A DNA stretch of 64,000 nt, taken from positions 42,770 through 106,769 of the forward strand of contig RQOL01000628.1 of NCBI GenBank assembly GCA_013076295.1, read 5' to 3'. Position numbers and translations under genes: made by a program. How positions within the stretch are numbered: position 1 is the first letter of the stretch; the number at the start of each line of letters is the position of its first letter. Positions 54,559 to 62,958 of the stretch are shown piece by piece. The stretch is from Sanderia malayensis (Eukaryota > Cnidaria > Scyphozoa > Semaeostomeae > Pelagiidae). The notes under the pieces were generated by a model, which was given only the letters and a program-made list of their open reading frames with translations, did no database searches and was not told the origin of the DNA.

Positions 54559-54737
54559 GCGGGAAAGCTCTTATGAAAGTAAATTTCCAGGGCGAACGTA
54601 AAAAAAAGGAAGCTGTACTATTTAGGGAAAGGGGGAGATGATCACCCGATTTCAATCACATCAACTGAAGTTACATAATGACTTGAAATGTTTTCGGAAC
54701 TCTAGCTCATTATACTATTCTGGAGAAGATTAGTGAG

Positions 54738-54897
54738 GTAAGTTGCATTATTTTTTATCTTGTCACTAAACGATTGGGTTAGGGTACCTTGCGAATGTGC
54801 TATCATTTGATAACTGCTCATTTCCTATAATAAGTATCCTTTATAAATATATACTTTTTGGAAGGCGTTCAATAATAACTGTTTCATTACACTTCAG
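54738..54897 (+). other. Candidate intron 2 of the module array
   Basis: It begins GTAAGTTGCA, the textbook donor, and ends TACACTTCAG. It is 160 bp, with the same landmarks as intron 1. Confidence 0.5.
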
Positions 54898-55127
54898 GCG
54901 GGAAAGTTCTTATCAAAGTGAATTTCAAGGGGAAGGATAAAAAGGGAAGTTGTACTATCTAGCAAAGTGAATTTCCAGGGCGAATGATAAATAATGGAAG
55001 CTGTACTATTTAAGTAAGGGGAATATGATCACCCGATTTCGTTCAAATCAACTGAAGCAGTTACATAATACCTTGAAATGTTTTCAGAACTCCAGCTCAT
55101 TATACTATTCTGGAGAAGATTAGTGAG

Positions 55128-55285
55128 GTAAGTTGCATTCGTTTTTATCTTGTCACTAAAACGATTGGGTTAGGGTACTTGAATGTGCTATCATTTGAGA
55201 ACTGTTCACTTCCTATAATAAGTATCCTTTATAAATATATACTTTTTGGAAGGCGTTCAATAATAACTGTTTCATTACTCTTCAG
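55128..55285 (+). other. Candidate intron 3 of the module array
   Basis: It begins GTAAGTTGCATTCG and ends ATTACTCTTCAG. It is 158 bp and nearly identical to intron 2. Confidence 0.5.
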
Positions 55286-55464
55286 GCGGGAAAGTTCTTA
55301 TCAAAGTGAATTTCCACGGCGGAGGATAAAGAATGGAAGCTGTACTATTCAAGGCAAGGGGAGATGATCAACCGATTTCGTTCACATCAACTGAAGCAGT
55401 TACATAATACCCTGAAATGTTTACGGAACTCCACCTCATTATACTATTCTGGAGAAGATTAGAG

Positions 55465-55626
55465 GTAAGGGAATTTGCATTCGTTTTTATCTTGGCACCG
55501 AAAAGACTTGGTTAGGGTACCTTGCGAATGTGCTATATTTAATAACTGCTGATTTCCTATAATTTATATTGTTTATATATATACCTTTTTGGAAGACATT
55601 CAATAATAAGTGCTTGATTTTTTTAG
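55465..55626 (+). other. Candidate intron 4 of the module array
   Basis: It begins GTAAGGGAATTTGC and ends TGATTTTTTTAG. It is 162 bp. The preceding exon end differs (ATTAGAG instead of TTAGTGAG) by a two-base loss. Confidence 0.45.
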
Positions 55627-55805
55627 GCCAGAAAGCTTTTATGAAAGTGAATTTCTCCTCCTTTCCTTTTTTCTTATGAAAATAGGAAAGGGGGAGGTGA
55701 TCACCCGATTTCAATCACATCAACTGAAGCAGTTACATAATCCTGAAATGTTCACGGAACTCCAGCTCATTATACTATTCTGAGGGGACTATCTGGAGTG
55801 AGGTA

Positions 55806-56111
55806 GGTGGCATTCTTTTTTATCTTGCCACTAATAGGACTTGGTTAGGGTATCCTGCATTTGTGCTACCATTTGATAATTACTCTTATTGTATTTTGTT
55901 TTTATAGTCTTGGTTATGATACTGAAAGCCAGTGTTAAACTATTGTTGTTTCGCTCGGCAAGTCCATTTTACTTTCCAGCAGAGTGTTGTTTGTTTACAG
56001 AGGCTCTATTCCACTTTATTTTGTATTCAGTGTTTTTGGAGAATGTGCACATCAGACTTGGGAAAAGAGACATAACTTGGCAATAATGTAACAGATATAG
56101 CGTGAAATGAC
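55806..56111. other. Unannotated stretch after the modules
   Basis: This starts as the fifth module's intron-like sequence (CACTAATAGGACTTGGTTAGGG) and then loses similarity near 55,885. I see no supported gene; the open frames here are under 76 codons and resemble nothing I know. Confidence 0.5.
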
Positions 56112-56144
56112 CCTGGCTTTGCTCCGGGCCGGAGCCAAGCCAGG
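56112..56144. repeat. Near-perfect 33-bp palindrome
   Basis: The arms are CCTGGCTTTGCTCCGG (56,112-56,127) and CCGGAGCCAAGCCAGG (56,129-56,144), with one mismatch and a single-base centre. It is GC-rich in an otherwise AT-rich flank. It could extrude as a cruciform or mark a transposon end, but no second copy is seen in the window. Confidence 0.9.
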
Positions 56145-56935
56145 TCAAAGCACTTAATCATGGTCGGAGCCACTTCATATGATTCGGAACCATGGGAATC
56201 GTCAGGCTTCGGACTTTCCTTCGACCTCCTCCAGTCTGGTTGTCTTGTGAACAATATTGTTGTCTAAAGCAGGTTTTCCTAATATTGTTGAGAGAAGTAC
56301 CTTTTACGAAGGCCTGTTATTCGAATCTTTAAAGGGTCTCGATGTGAAACTTTCCAATAAGATGAAATTATGTTTGTAATGATAATGGACGCAAAGAAAC
56401 CTGTAGATGGCCTATGTTACGAACCTTTCAAGGCTGAGTTGTGTTATGCGTAACTTCCTGACATTGACGCTGCTGAAATGTAAGCGAAGTTTGACACACA
56501 ACTTTATACTTCCACAAAGGTAAGATATCGGTATGGTGATTTAACAATTTGAATAATTGAGTATATATTTTCCAGTTTGGCTTGGCTACAGGTGAAGTAT
56601 CCTTTTTCCCATTTGATGTGTAATCTGTTTATCATCATAAGTTCTTCCAATTTTAATGAGAACTACGTTGATTACCACCGAGTAGCTAAAGTTGAAAGAA
56701 GTTTACATAACCACCTTCCTTCAATATAGTCAAGAAGATTTCAGACTTCCACTTCACAAATAATGGTAGTTTCCCATGTAAGACTTTCATGACACATTTA
56801 TACTCTGTAACACACTGTTTATGCTATTCATTTTTGTGGCACAACCAGAAAATTGACTCTTATCAATTTTAATGGAAGATTAAAGAAGCTTTAATACCAG
56901 AGGTCTCTTTTTGTTACTTTATTTCGGAAGCATTT
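56145..56935. other. Unique-looking stretch without a gene
   Basis: AT-rich sequence of about 790 bp. No ORF, RNA gene or repeat that I can support is present. Degenerate GGAGCCACTT and GGAACCATGG strings follow the palindrome at 56,165-56,195 and may be decayed copies of its arms. Confidence 0.4.
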
Positions 56936-56939
56936 GCAG

Positions 56940-57184
56940 CCGTATTGGTTTATGTGCTAAGCACAAAGGGCCCACTGAATAGCTAGACAAATCGAAGCAG
57001 TGCGACCCTGGTTCTTCTTGTTGATGTGACCACACCTTGTGATTCCTGTTGCCTTTTTCCCTAGAATTACAGAGAGCTAGCAAATTCTCTCCTCACATTT
57101 TATATGACAGGTCTGAAGGTGGGCTCGAACCCACAACCCTTTAAACAAGGGTTGAACAATCTAACCACTCGGCCATCCCCAATC
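56940..57184 (-). mobile_element. tRNA-derived SINE-like element
   Basis: On the minus strand the first 80 bases resemble a tRNA. A box A, TGGCCGAGTGG, lies at 57,175-57,165 and a box B, GGTTCGAGCCC, at 57,131-57,121; both match the RNA polymerase III internal promoter consensus. The T-arm GTGGG/CCCAC is intact and an anticodon-like stem CAACCCT/AGGGTTG is present. The acceptor stem does not pair (the seven bases before box A against CTTCAGA), and the loop lacks U33, so this is not a working tRNA. The unrelated body continues leftward on the plus map through about 56,940; its 3' end is my guess, as no poly-A tail or target duplication is obvious. A lone tRNA pseudogene is the alternative. Confidence 0.65.
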
Positions 57185-57900
57185 ACCTTACTCATAGTGG
57201 AAATCAAATATAATCAATTGTAGTAATCAAAGAGGTATTTTCCATGTTGTTATGTTAGTATTTATATGCAGAAAGTGAAGTTTGATAATACATTCTGCAT
57301 ATATATTGTATTGCTATGAGTTATTTGTATGCATTTTCTGAAATAAGTTATGAAAAGTTTTCTAGTATTGAATGTATCTGAGGGTGATAAACAATTTCAT
57401 TGATATATCAATTGCAGTTTTGAAGAATGTTGTACATTCTTCGTAATTTCTCATCAACTATAGTTCTTTGAAATGAAAATAGATCTGTAAGCAGAGTCGT
57501 AAATAAATTATATAAACATGTCTAGGTTGGGTAAAAATTCTAAAAAGCCTTACATGGTATCTGGTAGCTGGATTGCATAAATAAAAACAGAATGTCAAAC
57601 AAAGAAGGCATTTTACAATGACATAACCCTGTATCTATAAAGGGGTAAATTAGAGATAAATCACATTATTACTACTGTTTGGCTAAATTACGTAGCGTAG
57701 GTTTCCATAATAACAAATAAAAACATAATGTCATTAAGGAGAATCAAGCAGGCCTTTGTATGAAAAGATCACCTTTCTATGGGCCTAATTAATAATAACA
57801 AAGGCAGTGATAATAAAAGAACAACTAACAAAAAAAACTAACATCCAACAAATGAACTATAAGAAACAAAGCCAATGGGTTTCTTATAGAGAACCATAGA
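57185..57900. other. AT-rich intergenic stretch
   Basis: There is no ORF or RNA gene here. A short repeated phrase AAATAAAAACANAATGTC occurs near 57,580 and 57,717. Otherwise I see nothing to annotate. Confidence 0.5.
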
Positions 57901-57904
57901 TTCC

Positions 57905-58130
57905 GTTGCTTTGATCATTTCTGTTGCGTTGTTTTTCGGTTGGCGTTTTCTGTTGCGTTGTTTTTCTGTTGCGTTTTTCTCACTTCAAAGAACATCCCCT
58001 GTTGCTAAGAACGACGGCTGTTGTCTTTTTTGGTTCACCTGTGATCCACGTGTTGACTTCCTGTTGCGTTGCGTTTTCTACACTGGTTACGTTGCGTTGT
58101 TTTTTCTGTTCGTTCTGTTGCTATGAAAAA
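57905..58130 (+). repeat. TGTTGCGTT-rich imperfect tandem tract
   Basis: TTCTGTTGCGTTGTTTTT and close variants occur at least six times, at irregular spacing, within 225 bp. The tract ends about 20 bp before the rRNA fragment. It is unlike the surrounding sequence, being T/G-rich and CpG-bearing. It may be a degenerate minisatellite, possibly derived from rDNA spacer. Confidence 0.7.
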
Positions 58131-58149
58131 GATAATAGCCACATAAAAG

Positions 58150-58536
58150 ACTTTTATCATCAAATCGAGCTCGAAAGAGGCAGGTCGATCCGTGCAGAAG
58201 ACACTATCAGGTCGGGAGTTTGGCGGCACATCTGTTAAATGGTAATGCAGGTGTCCTAAGGTGACCTCAATGAGAACAGAAATCTCATGTAGAGCAAAAG
58301 GGTAAAAGCTCACTTGATTTTGATTTTCAGTATGAATACAAACTGTGAAAGCATGGCCTCTCGATCCTTTAGTCTTTACCAGTTTTCAGCTAGAGGTGTC
58401 AGAAAAGTTACCACAAGGATAACTGGCTTTGGCAGCCAAGCGTTCATAGCGACGTTGCTTTTTGATCCTTGGATGTCGGCTCTTCCTATCATTGTGAAGC
58501 AGAATTCACCAAGGGCCCGATTGTTCTCCCGCTAAT

Positions 58537-58591
<55 letters not shown>

Positions 58592-58738
58592 ATGAAGTGT
58601 TGTTGCAATAGTAATTCTGCTCAGTACGAGAGGAACCGCAGATTCAGACAATTGGCATTTGGACTTGCTTGAAAAAGCAATGGCCCGAAGCTACCCTCTG
58701 TTGGATAATGACTGAACGCCTCTAAGTCAGAATCTTGT
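58150..58738 (+). pseudogene. 28S rRNA 3' fragment, pseudogene
   Basis: The sequence matches the 3' part of eukaryotic 28S (large subunit) rRNA, from TCGATCCGTGCAGAAGACAC through the peptidyl-transferase region to CGCCTCTAAGTCAGAATC. Recognisable blocks include GGTGTCAGAAAAGTTACC, GCGTTCATAGCGACGTTGC, GAACGTGAGCTGGGTTTAGA and the sarcin-ricin loop AGTACGAGAGGAACCGC, which is intact. Changes at near-invariant sites include ACAAGGATAACTGGCTTTGG for ACAGGGATAACTGGCTTGTGG, GATCCTTGGATG for GATCCTTCGATG, and loss of about six bases in GAGTTTGGCGGCACATC. The 5' three quarters of 28S are absent. It is therefore a truncated, mutated copy outside the main rDNA, or an rDNA unit eroded at a boundary. 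Confidence 0.95.
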
Positions 58739-58739
58739 G

Positions 58740-59110
58740 GGCTTCCTTTGTTGTGCACAGCAGGCTATGGGAGGCCTGCAGGCAAGTGTGCACGGCTCTC
58801 GGTGTTGTGTTTGGCGCTGCTTCCGATACGTTGGTCGGCATCGGTGAGCGAGGTCGCCTTCCTTATTTTTTACCCCTCGATAACATTCCGCCCACCTTTT
58901 CAGACTTGTCTGCTTGAGAGTTTTCTGTGCTTGATGTGCTGTGCACGCCCTCTGTAGCAGGCCTGCAGGCAAGTGTGGACAGCTCTCGGGGTTGTGTTTG
59001 GCGTTGCTTCCGATGCGCTAGTTGGCATCGGTGAGCGACGGTGGCTTCTCTATTTTTTACCCCTCAACAATGTTCTTTCCCACCTTTTCGGACTTGTGCC
59101 TGAATTTCCC
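58740..59110 (+). repeat. 187-bp direct duplication after the 28S fragment
   Basis: GGCCTGCAGGCAAGTGTG at 58,773 recurs at 58,960 (offset 187), and similarity continues through GGCATCGGTGAGCGA and ATTTTTTACCCCTC to about 59,105. It directly follows the rRNA match, so it may be the diverged 28S end or spacer that was tandemly duplicated. Open frames in both copies reflect the duplication. I do not recognise a protein. Confidence 0.85.
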
Positions 59111-59400
59111 TGGTGTTGTACTTGCACCAATCGTCCATGCATGCATCCATCCGTGTACGCAGGTGGCGCCCGTCAGTCAGGAAGCGTAAGACATGCATAG
59201 ACAAACGCACAGACGGATGCACAGGCCAATTCCAGCAAAACCTGTGGACAGCCTCCAGTGGAAATGTAATTTGCTGTAAGGGAAATGTTCTTAAGATAAG
59301 AATTAGGAGAAAAAGATGTGATTACAGGTGAATGAAATTGTAGATGATACTCACCGATTAGAAATCCGGGATGAAATTTTCGTAGATTATTGTTTTTGTT
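59110..59400. other. Transition stretch without a gene
   Basis: Contains an ATGCATGCATCCATCC-type phrase near 59,140. No gene, RNA or further repeat is supported. From about 59,280 the plus strand becomes poor in C. Confidence 0.4.
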
Positions 59401-60110
59401 GGTAGGTTGTAGAGTTGTGATTGGAAAAAGGTTATTGGTTTGTTGTATTTATGTGTTTGGGTAGGGGTTGGAATGTGCAAGAGGCAGCTGTTTTGAAAGT
59501 GTGGATTACGTTGTTGTGATAAATATAGGGGGGTGGTGTTTGATGTCACTTATTTGAATATAGAAATGAAGTCATGAGTAGGTTGATGATGATGTAATCA
59601 AGTAGCGATGGGGAATGCGTGCGTGGCAACAGTGGCATTGTGATTGTTGTTTTTTCACGTGTTATTGGCCTTGGGAAGGAAAATAAGTTGCAACTTAGAA
59701 TTGAAATGCATGGGGTAATAATGAGGATGGGTAGTTGTATTTGTTGAATTGAGAAGTTATTGTGATGTTGATCTGTTTCGTGGTTGGCAGATGTTGTGAT
59801 TTGAGAAAAGCAATTTATTTGTTGTATTTATGTGTCCGTAAGGGTTGGAATGTGGAAAAGGTAGCTCTTTAGGAACTTTGTATTACTCTGTTGTTTTAAA
59901 TGTGGAGGGAAGTTGTTTGATGTCATTTGCTTGAGAATAGAATTGAAGTCACGGATAGGTTGATGAAGGCGTAATGAAACAGCGAGTGCGTTCGTAGCAA
60001 CAGTGGGATTGTGATTGTTGTGTTTGGAAACGTTGTTGGCGTGGAAATTGCAATATGTTGCGATTCAGCATTGAAAGCGATGGGGTAAGCAAATAAAGGA
60101 GGAAATGTGG
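59401..60110 (+). repeat. Diverged 377-bp tandem duplication, G/T-rich
   Basis: The unit at 59,401-59,740 is repeated at 59,782-60,110 with much divergence. Shared anchors are TTGTTGTATTTATGTGT, GGTTGGAATGTG (59,466 and 59,843), GTTTGATGTCA, GAAGTCA, TAGGTTGATGA, GCAACAGTGG and GCATGGGGTAA-like strings. The plus strand is markedly depleted in C. No reading frame is conserved between the copies, so this is probably an old non-coding repeat. Confidence 0.75.
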
Positions 60111-60400
60111 TGAGAAAGGGGGTTGGATGTGAATGATGCAAGATGTATGTAATGGTTAAAATAGGGAGGAATGTGGAAGATGATGTGTTAGGTTGGGGAG
60201 GGAGCAGTATTTAAATATTGTGGATGAGACACTGAAATTTAGTTGTCCGAGAGGTAGCAAGAGAACGGAGATAATTGAACGAATTTTCGAGAAGAAAGAA
60301 ATCGAACAGAAATGGTGATCATCACTGTTATGTATGGAGATATGCGAAGGGTATGTTTATAATAAATAATATTTCAGTGGAATCATGTTGAAATTATATT
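60110..60400. other. Stretch without a gene
   Basis: G- and A-rich plus strand, with a short palindromic ATTTAAAT near 60,212. No feature that I can support is present. Confidence 0.4.
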
Positions 60401-60406
60401 GTGATG

Positions 60407-60694
60407 AGCAAAGGGGGAAAATGTTTCGAACGTCTAGCTATTGTTTTATTTTAATTGAACCGACCAATCAGTGCACTGTAAGAACAATAGAAATGCAACA
60501 AAATGCAACAAAATTGTCTGTCATGGCGGCTAAAATCCCGCCAAGCTGTGAGAAAGTGATGTTTTTATTTCAGGTTGCTGCCACAAATAGTTTCAAAAAA
60601 CAATTTCAAACAAAAATTTTTCAAAAGAAAATAGTTTTTCTAAATTTCCATCGGCCTGATTTTTAAAATTCATCCTATTAACAAAGATATGAGA
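60407..60694 (+). repeat. Repeat arm A of a compound foldback
   Basis: This arm is inverted relative to 61,251-61,540 over about 288 bp with scattered mismatches. Anchors are AGCAAAGGGGGAAAATG, CGTCTAGCTATTG, CCGACCAATCAGTGCACT, GGTTGCTGCCACAAATAG and CCTATTAACAAAGATATGAGA. The longest open frame here (93 codons) ends in low-complexity sequence and is not preserved in the inverted copy, so I do not call it a gene. Confidence 0.85.
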
Positions 60695-60700
60695 ACGAAC

Positions 60701-60824
60701 ACATGCCATATCTTCATGAAATTTCATGAAATTTCGCGATATTTTAAATAAACAACAAGCTTTATTTACTCTTGCTAATGAATTGAGGCAAAAATAAGGA
60801 AAAACAATGAAGATGTGGCATGTT
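60701..60824. mobile_element. MITE-like segment B with inverted ends
   Basis: A 124-bp segment whose ends are 17-bp inverted repeats, ACATGCCATATCTTCAT and ATGAAGATGTGGCATGT, with one mismatch. A direct copy lies at 61,130-61,248. The left end of the second copy is truncated to CCCACATATCTTCAT. The small size, inverted ends and second copy suggest a non-autonomous DNA element. Target duplications are not evident because both copies sit inside a larger rearranged repeat. Confidence 0.55.
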
Positions 60825-60826
60825 TT

Positions 60827-61096
60827 CGTCCCCTCTTCTTCCGATTTCCTCTTCTTCGACCATAAAAACAACAGTTAATCCCATAATTCATCCCACCAAC
60901 CAAACAGCATAAACATTGACAAAGTTCCTTCAATGATTACGCTTACCTAACCTGCCTCAACCTTCTTCCATCACCACTTTCATCACGAACTCCACCTTCT
61001 CATCACAAACGGCTACAGCCGCGATTCTCCCCTTCAGACCCCTCAATCCCCGTTACATGATGCCATACCACAAACTAAAAGAAAATTCCCACAATC
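60827..61096 (-). repeat. Repeat arm C, inverted copy of 61,588-61,920
   Basis: On the minus strand this arm matches 61,588-61,920 from GATTGTGGGAATTTTC to GAAGAAGAGGGGACG. It lacks 64 bp present in the other copy (61,823-61,886), which removes that copy's candidate splice acceptor and the codons after it. The arm is C-rich on the plus strand, unlike its surroundings, as expected for an inverted segment. Confidence 0.85.
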
Positions 61097-61129
61097 CCAC
61101 ATATCTACAAACTAAAAGAAAATTCCCAC

Positions 61130-61248
61130 ATATCTTCATGAAATTTCATGAAATTTCGCGATATTTTAAATATACAACAAGCTTTATTTACTCTTGCTAA
61201 TGAATTGAGGCAAAAATAAGGAAAAACAATGAAGATGTGGCATGTTTT
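61130..61248. repeat. Second copy of segment B
   Basis: Direct repeat of 60,708-60,826, almost identical from ATATCTTCATGAAATTTC to GATGTGGCATGTTTT. It is preceded by a second copy of ACAAACTAAAAGAAAATTCC, itself repeated from about 61,070. It directly abuts the inverted copy of arm A. Confidence 0.85.
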
Positions 61249-61250
61249 GC

Positions 61251-61540
61251 TCTCATATCTTTGTTAATAGGATGAATTTTAAAAATCAGGCTGATGGAAA
61301 TTTAGAAAAACTATTGTTCTTTTGAAAAATGTTTGTTTGAAATTGTTTTTTTGAAACTATTTGTGGCAGCAACCTGAAATAAAAACATCACTTTCTCACA
61401 GCTCCGCGGGATTTTAGCCGCCATGACAGACAATTTTGTTGCGTTTTGTTGCATTTCTATTGTTCTTAAAGTGCACTGATTGGTCGGTTCAATTAAAATA
61501 AAACAATAGCTAGACGTTCGAAAGATTTTCCCCCCTTGCT
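61251..61540 (-). repeat. Inverted copy of arm A
   Basis: Reverse complement of 60,407-60,694. Differences include the GCTCCGCGGG phrase where arm A has CCCGCCAAGC. Together A, B, C, B', A' inverted and C' inverted form a compound structure over 1.5 kb. Confidence 0.85.
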
Positions 61541-61587
61541 ATTGTGATGGATATTATGGAATGATACTGTTTGCTAGAGAAAGTGTT

Positions 61588-61920
61588 GATTGTGGGAATT
61601 TTCTTTTAGTTTGTGGTATGGGATCATGCAACAGGATTGAGGGGTCTGAAGGGGAGAATCGCGGCTGTAGCCGTTTGTGATGAGAAGGTGGAGTTCGTGA
61701 TGAAAGGTGGTGATGGAAGAAAGTTGAGGCAAGTTAGGTAAGCGTAATCATTTAATTCAGTTTGTCAATGTTTATGCTGTTTGGTTGGTGGGATGAATTA
61801 TGGGATTAAATGTTGTTTTTATTGCCAGGGATGATACGGTGGTGCACTGGGCGTGGTTTGGCATTCGCGAACAGAAAAGAAAAAGAGGTCGAAAAAGAGG
61901 AAATCGGAAGAAGAGGGGAC
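61588..61920 (+). repeat. Arm C', longer copy with candidate exons
   Basis: Inverted counterpart of 60,827-61,096. It retains 64 extra bases at 61,823-61,886. Candidate splice signals inside it are described under the two exon entries. Confidence 0.8.
61610..61737 (+). other. Candidate exon, unrecognised
   Basis: Preceded by TTTTCTTTTAG and followed by the donor AG/GTAAGC. One frame is open throughout; it includes GLKGRIAAVAVCDEKVEFVM. The predicted peptide resembles no family I recognise. A nearly identical but frameshifted version exists in the inverted copy at 60,827-61,096, where GAAAGGTGG has become GAAAGTGG. This may be a gene remnant carried by a transposon. An open frame of 42 codons is weak evidence alone. 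Confidence 0.25.
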
Positions 61921-61961
61921 GGAGAGCAAAGGGAAGAAGGAAAAGCAGTATGGGGCTGTGA
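61829..61961 (+). other. Candidate terminal exon with basic tail
   Basis: Preceded by ATTGCCAG, and joins in frame to the previous candidate exon. It encodes 43 residues beginning DDTVVHWAWFGIREQ, then a lysine/arginine/glycine-rich tail, and ends at TGA 61,959-61,961. A basic tail could suggest nucleic-acid binding or nuclear targeting, but purine-rich low-complexity DNA gives the same composition by chance. Confidence 0.22.
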
Positions 61962-62048
61962 ACAAAACCTATTGCTTTAATTTTTATCAAGAAAAATTGT
62001 TTAATGTTTAATGAAAGTGATGATTGTGTTATTGTTTGTGTGATGCAG

Positions 62049-62213
62049 GACTTGCGTAAGCGAAGTGTTTTGTTTAAAAATGATGTAAGGGGGACAGGTT
62101 GTTGTAGGGAATTGAAAATGGAAAAGAGTTTTGTTAATGATGGGGGTGAGGAATTTGAATATGTTGGCATCTGGAAGGAAAAATCGCAAATCGTATTTCA
62201 TTTAAGGAATGCG
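62049..62213 (+). other. Candidate 55-codon internal exon
   Basis: Bounded by an acceptor GTGTGATGCAG and a donor GCG/GTGAGT. The 165 bp are open in frame 0 and begin DLRKRSVLFKNDVRG. The mixed composition, with F, W, Y, C and charged residues, looks more protein-like than its neighbours. I do not recognise the family, and the exon it would join upstream is unclear because the preceding candidate ends in a stop. Confidence 0.28.
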
Positions 62214-62244
62214 GTGAGTTTTTTTGAAAATGGAAGTTGTAGAT

Positions 62245-62302
62245 TGGGCGTTTAATGGAGGGCGGCGTTCAATAGAGGGGGGCATTTATGAGAGGTCGTT
62301 AT
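62245..62302 (+). repeat. 17-bp GGGCGTTNAATAGAGG-type tandem repeat
   Basis: Roughly four diverged units: GGGCGTTTAATGGAG, GGCGGCGTTCAATAGAG, GGGGGCATTTATGAGAG and GTCGTTATGATAATG. It is a short G-rich interspersed repeat related in style to the CGAATAAG motifs at 53.4-53.7 kb. Confidence 0.7.
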
Positions 62303-62955
62303 GATAATGTGAAGTGGAGAGGCAATTATGTTGTCAGAAAAATGAGGCGGAAGCAGTTTTTTGGTGGGTAATTGAAGGTGATATTATAGCCGGCTTTAGA
62401 TAATAATGGGAGTATTTTTTTAAATTAGTGATGTTGATGCCTTGTTGAAATGGCGTTGCGGTTGGGGTTATGTTACGGGTGAGGTGTGCCGAGGACCCTG
62501 TGGAAAAGAGATTTTAAATAATGCAAAATATGGGGTCGTGTGTTGAAGAGGATTGGTTTACTTTATCATTGAAGTTGGGGGATCGGGGGGATTGTAAAAT
62601 AAAAGATAGAAATATCACATAGCTTACCGTGTGAAGACGTCTGAAGACTTGATAATTTTTGGAGAGCGAAGTTGTTCACTGGTCTCTATGCAGTTGAAGT
62701 TGTACAAAAAATGCAAAAGTGAGCATGTGTGCGTGAAGAAGTAGGTATTTCTTGTTCTTGTTTGGTGTGGCGGAGTGCGTGCGAGGGGGATGCAGTAACA
62801 TGAGATAAAATAATGGGGTGGAGTGAATAAATAAATAAATGGAAATAATCGTTGATAATCGGATATATAAAATGTTCACATTTGGAAAGAAAGGATATGC
62901 ATACAATAAATTAATGAAAAACATTATGATATAAGGAATGCGTGGTTTTGCCGGA
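62303..62955. other. G/T-rich stretch without a supported gene
   Basis: About 650 bp with strong purine and G/T bias on the plus strand. A 94-codon minus-strand frame at 62,676-62,960 is a product of that bias and of AAATAAATAAAT-type sequence. I see nothing else. Confidence 0.4.
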
Positions 62956-62958
62956 TGC

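Larger units (their letters stand above)
54241..55805 (+). repeat. Five tandem exon/intron modules, non-coding
   Basis: Five copies of a module recur about every 335-390 bp; the shared string ATCACCCGATTTC or a close variant starts at 54301, 54641, 55028, 55367 and 55700. Each copy ends in a GTRAG splice donor (GT at 54400, 54738, 55128, 55465 and 55803). The copies are joined by sequences ending in a pyrimidine-rich AG followed by GCGGGAAAG or GCCAGAAAG (AG at 54557, 54896, 55284 and 55625). Implied introns are 159, 160, 158 and 162 bp. Implied internal exons are 179, 230, 179 and 176 bp; the long one has an internal duplication of about 47 bp. All three forward frames of the exon I checked contain stops, so the transcript, if made, is probably non-coding. 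The repeated element could also be a tandemly amplified piece of one gene or a transposon fragment. Function unknown. Confidence 0.75.

Noticed and set aside
54760..55160. Telomere-like GGGTTAGGG
   Set aside because: It occurs once per module inside the intron and never in tandem, so it is not telomeric repeat.
54400..55626. Spliced-leader RNA gene array
   Set aside because: A donor is followed by an Sm-like CTTTTTGGA, but it lies about 130 nt downstream, and each unit also has a matching acceptor. Ordinary exon/intron modules explain the pattern better.
54290..55760. C/D snoRNA within each module
   Set aside because: A GATGATCA string and CTGA strings occur, but the box C motif has a mismatch at a base needed for the kink-turn and no terminal stem pairs well. 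The position in a putative exon is also unusual.
57105..57184. Functional tRNA gene on the minus strand
   Set aside because: The acceptor stem does not pair, U33 is missing and the variable region is too short.
58727..59331. Several open frames of 60-81 codons on both strands
   Set aside because: They lie in rRNA-derived or adjoining duplicated sequence, overlap one another and match no family I know.
61772..62170. 132-codon minus-strand frame
   Set aside because: It is antisense to the candidate exons and has a composition (S, P, L, F) expected from the complement of a purine-rich strand.
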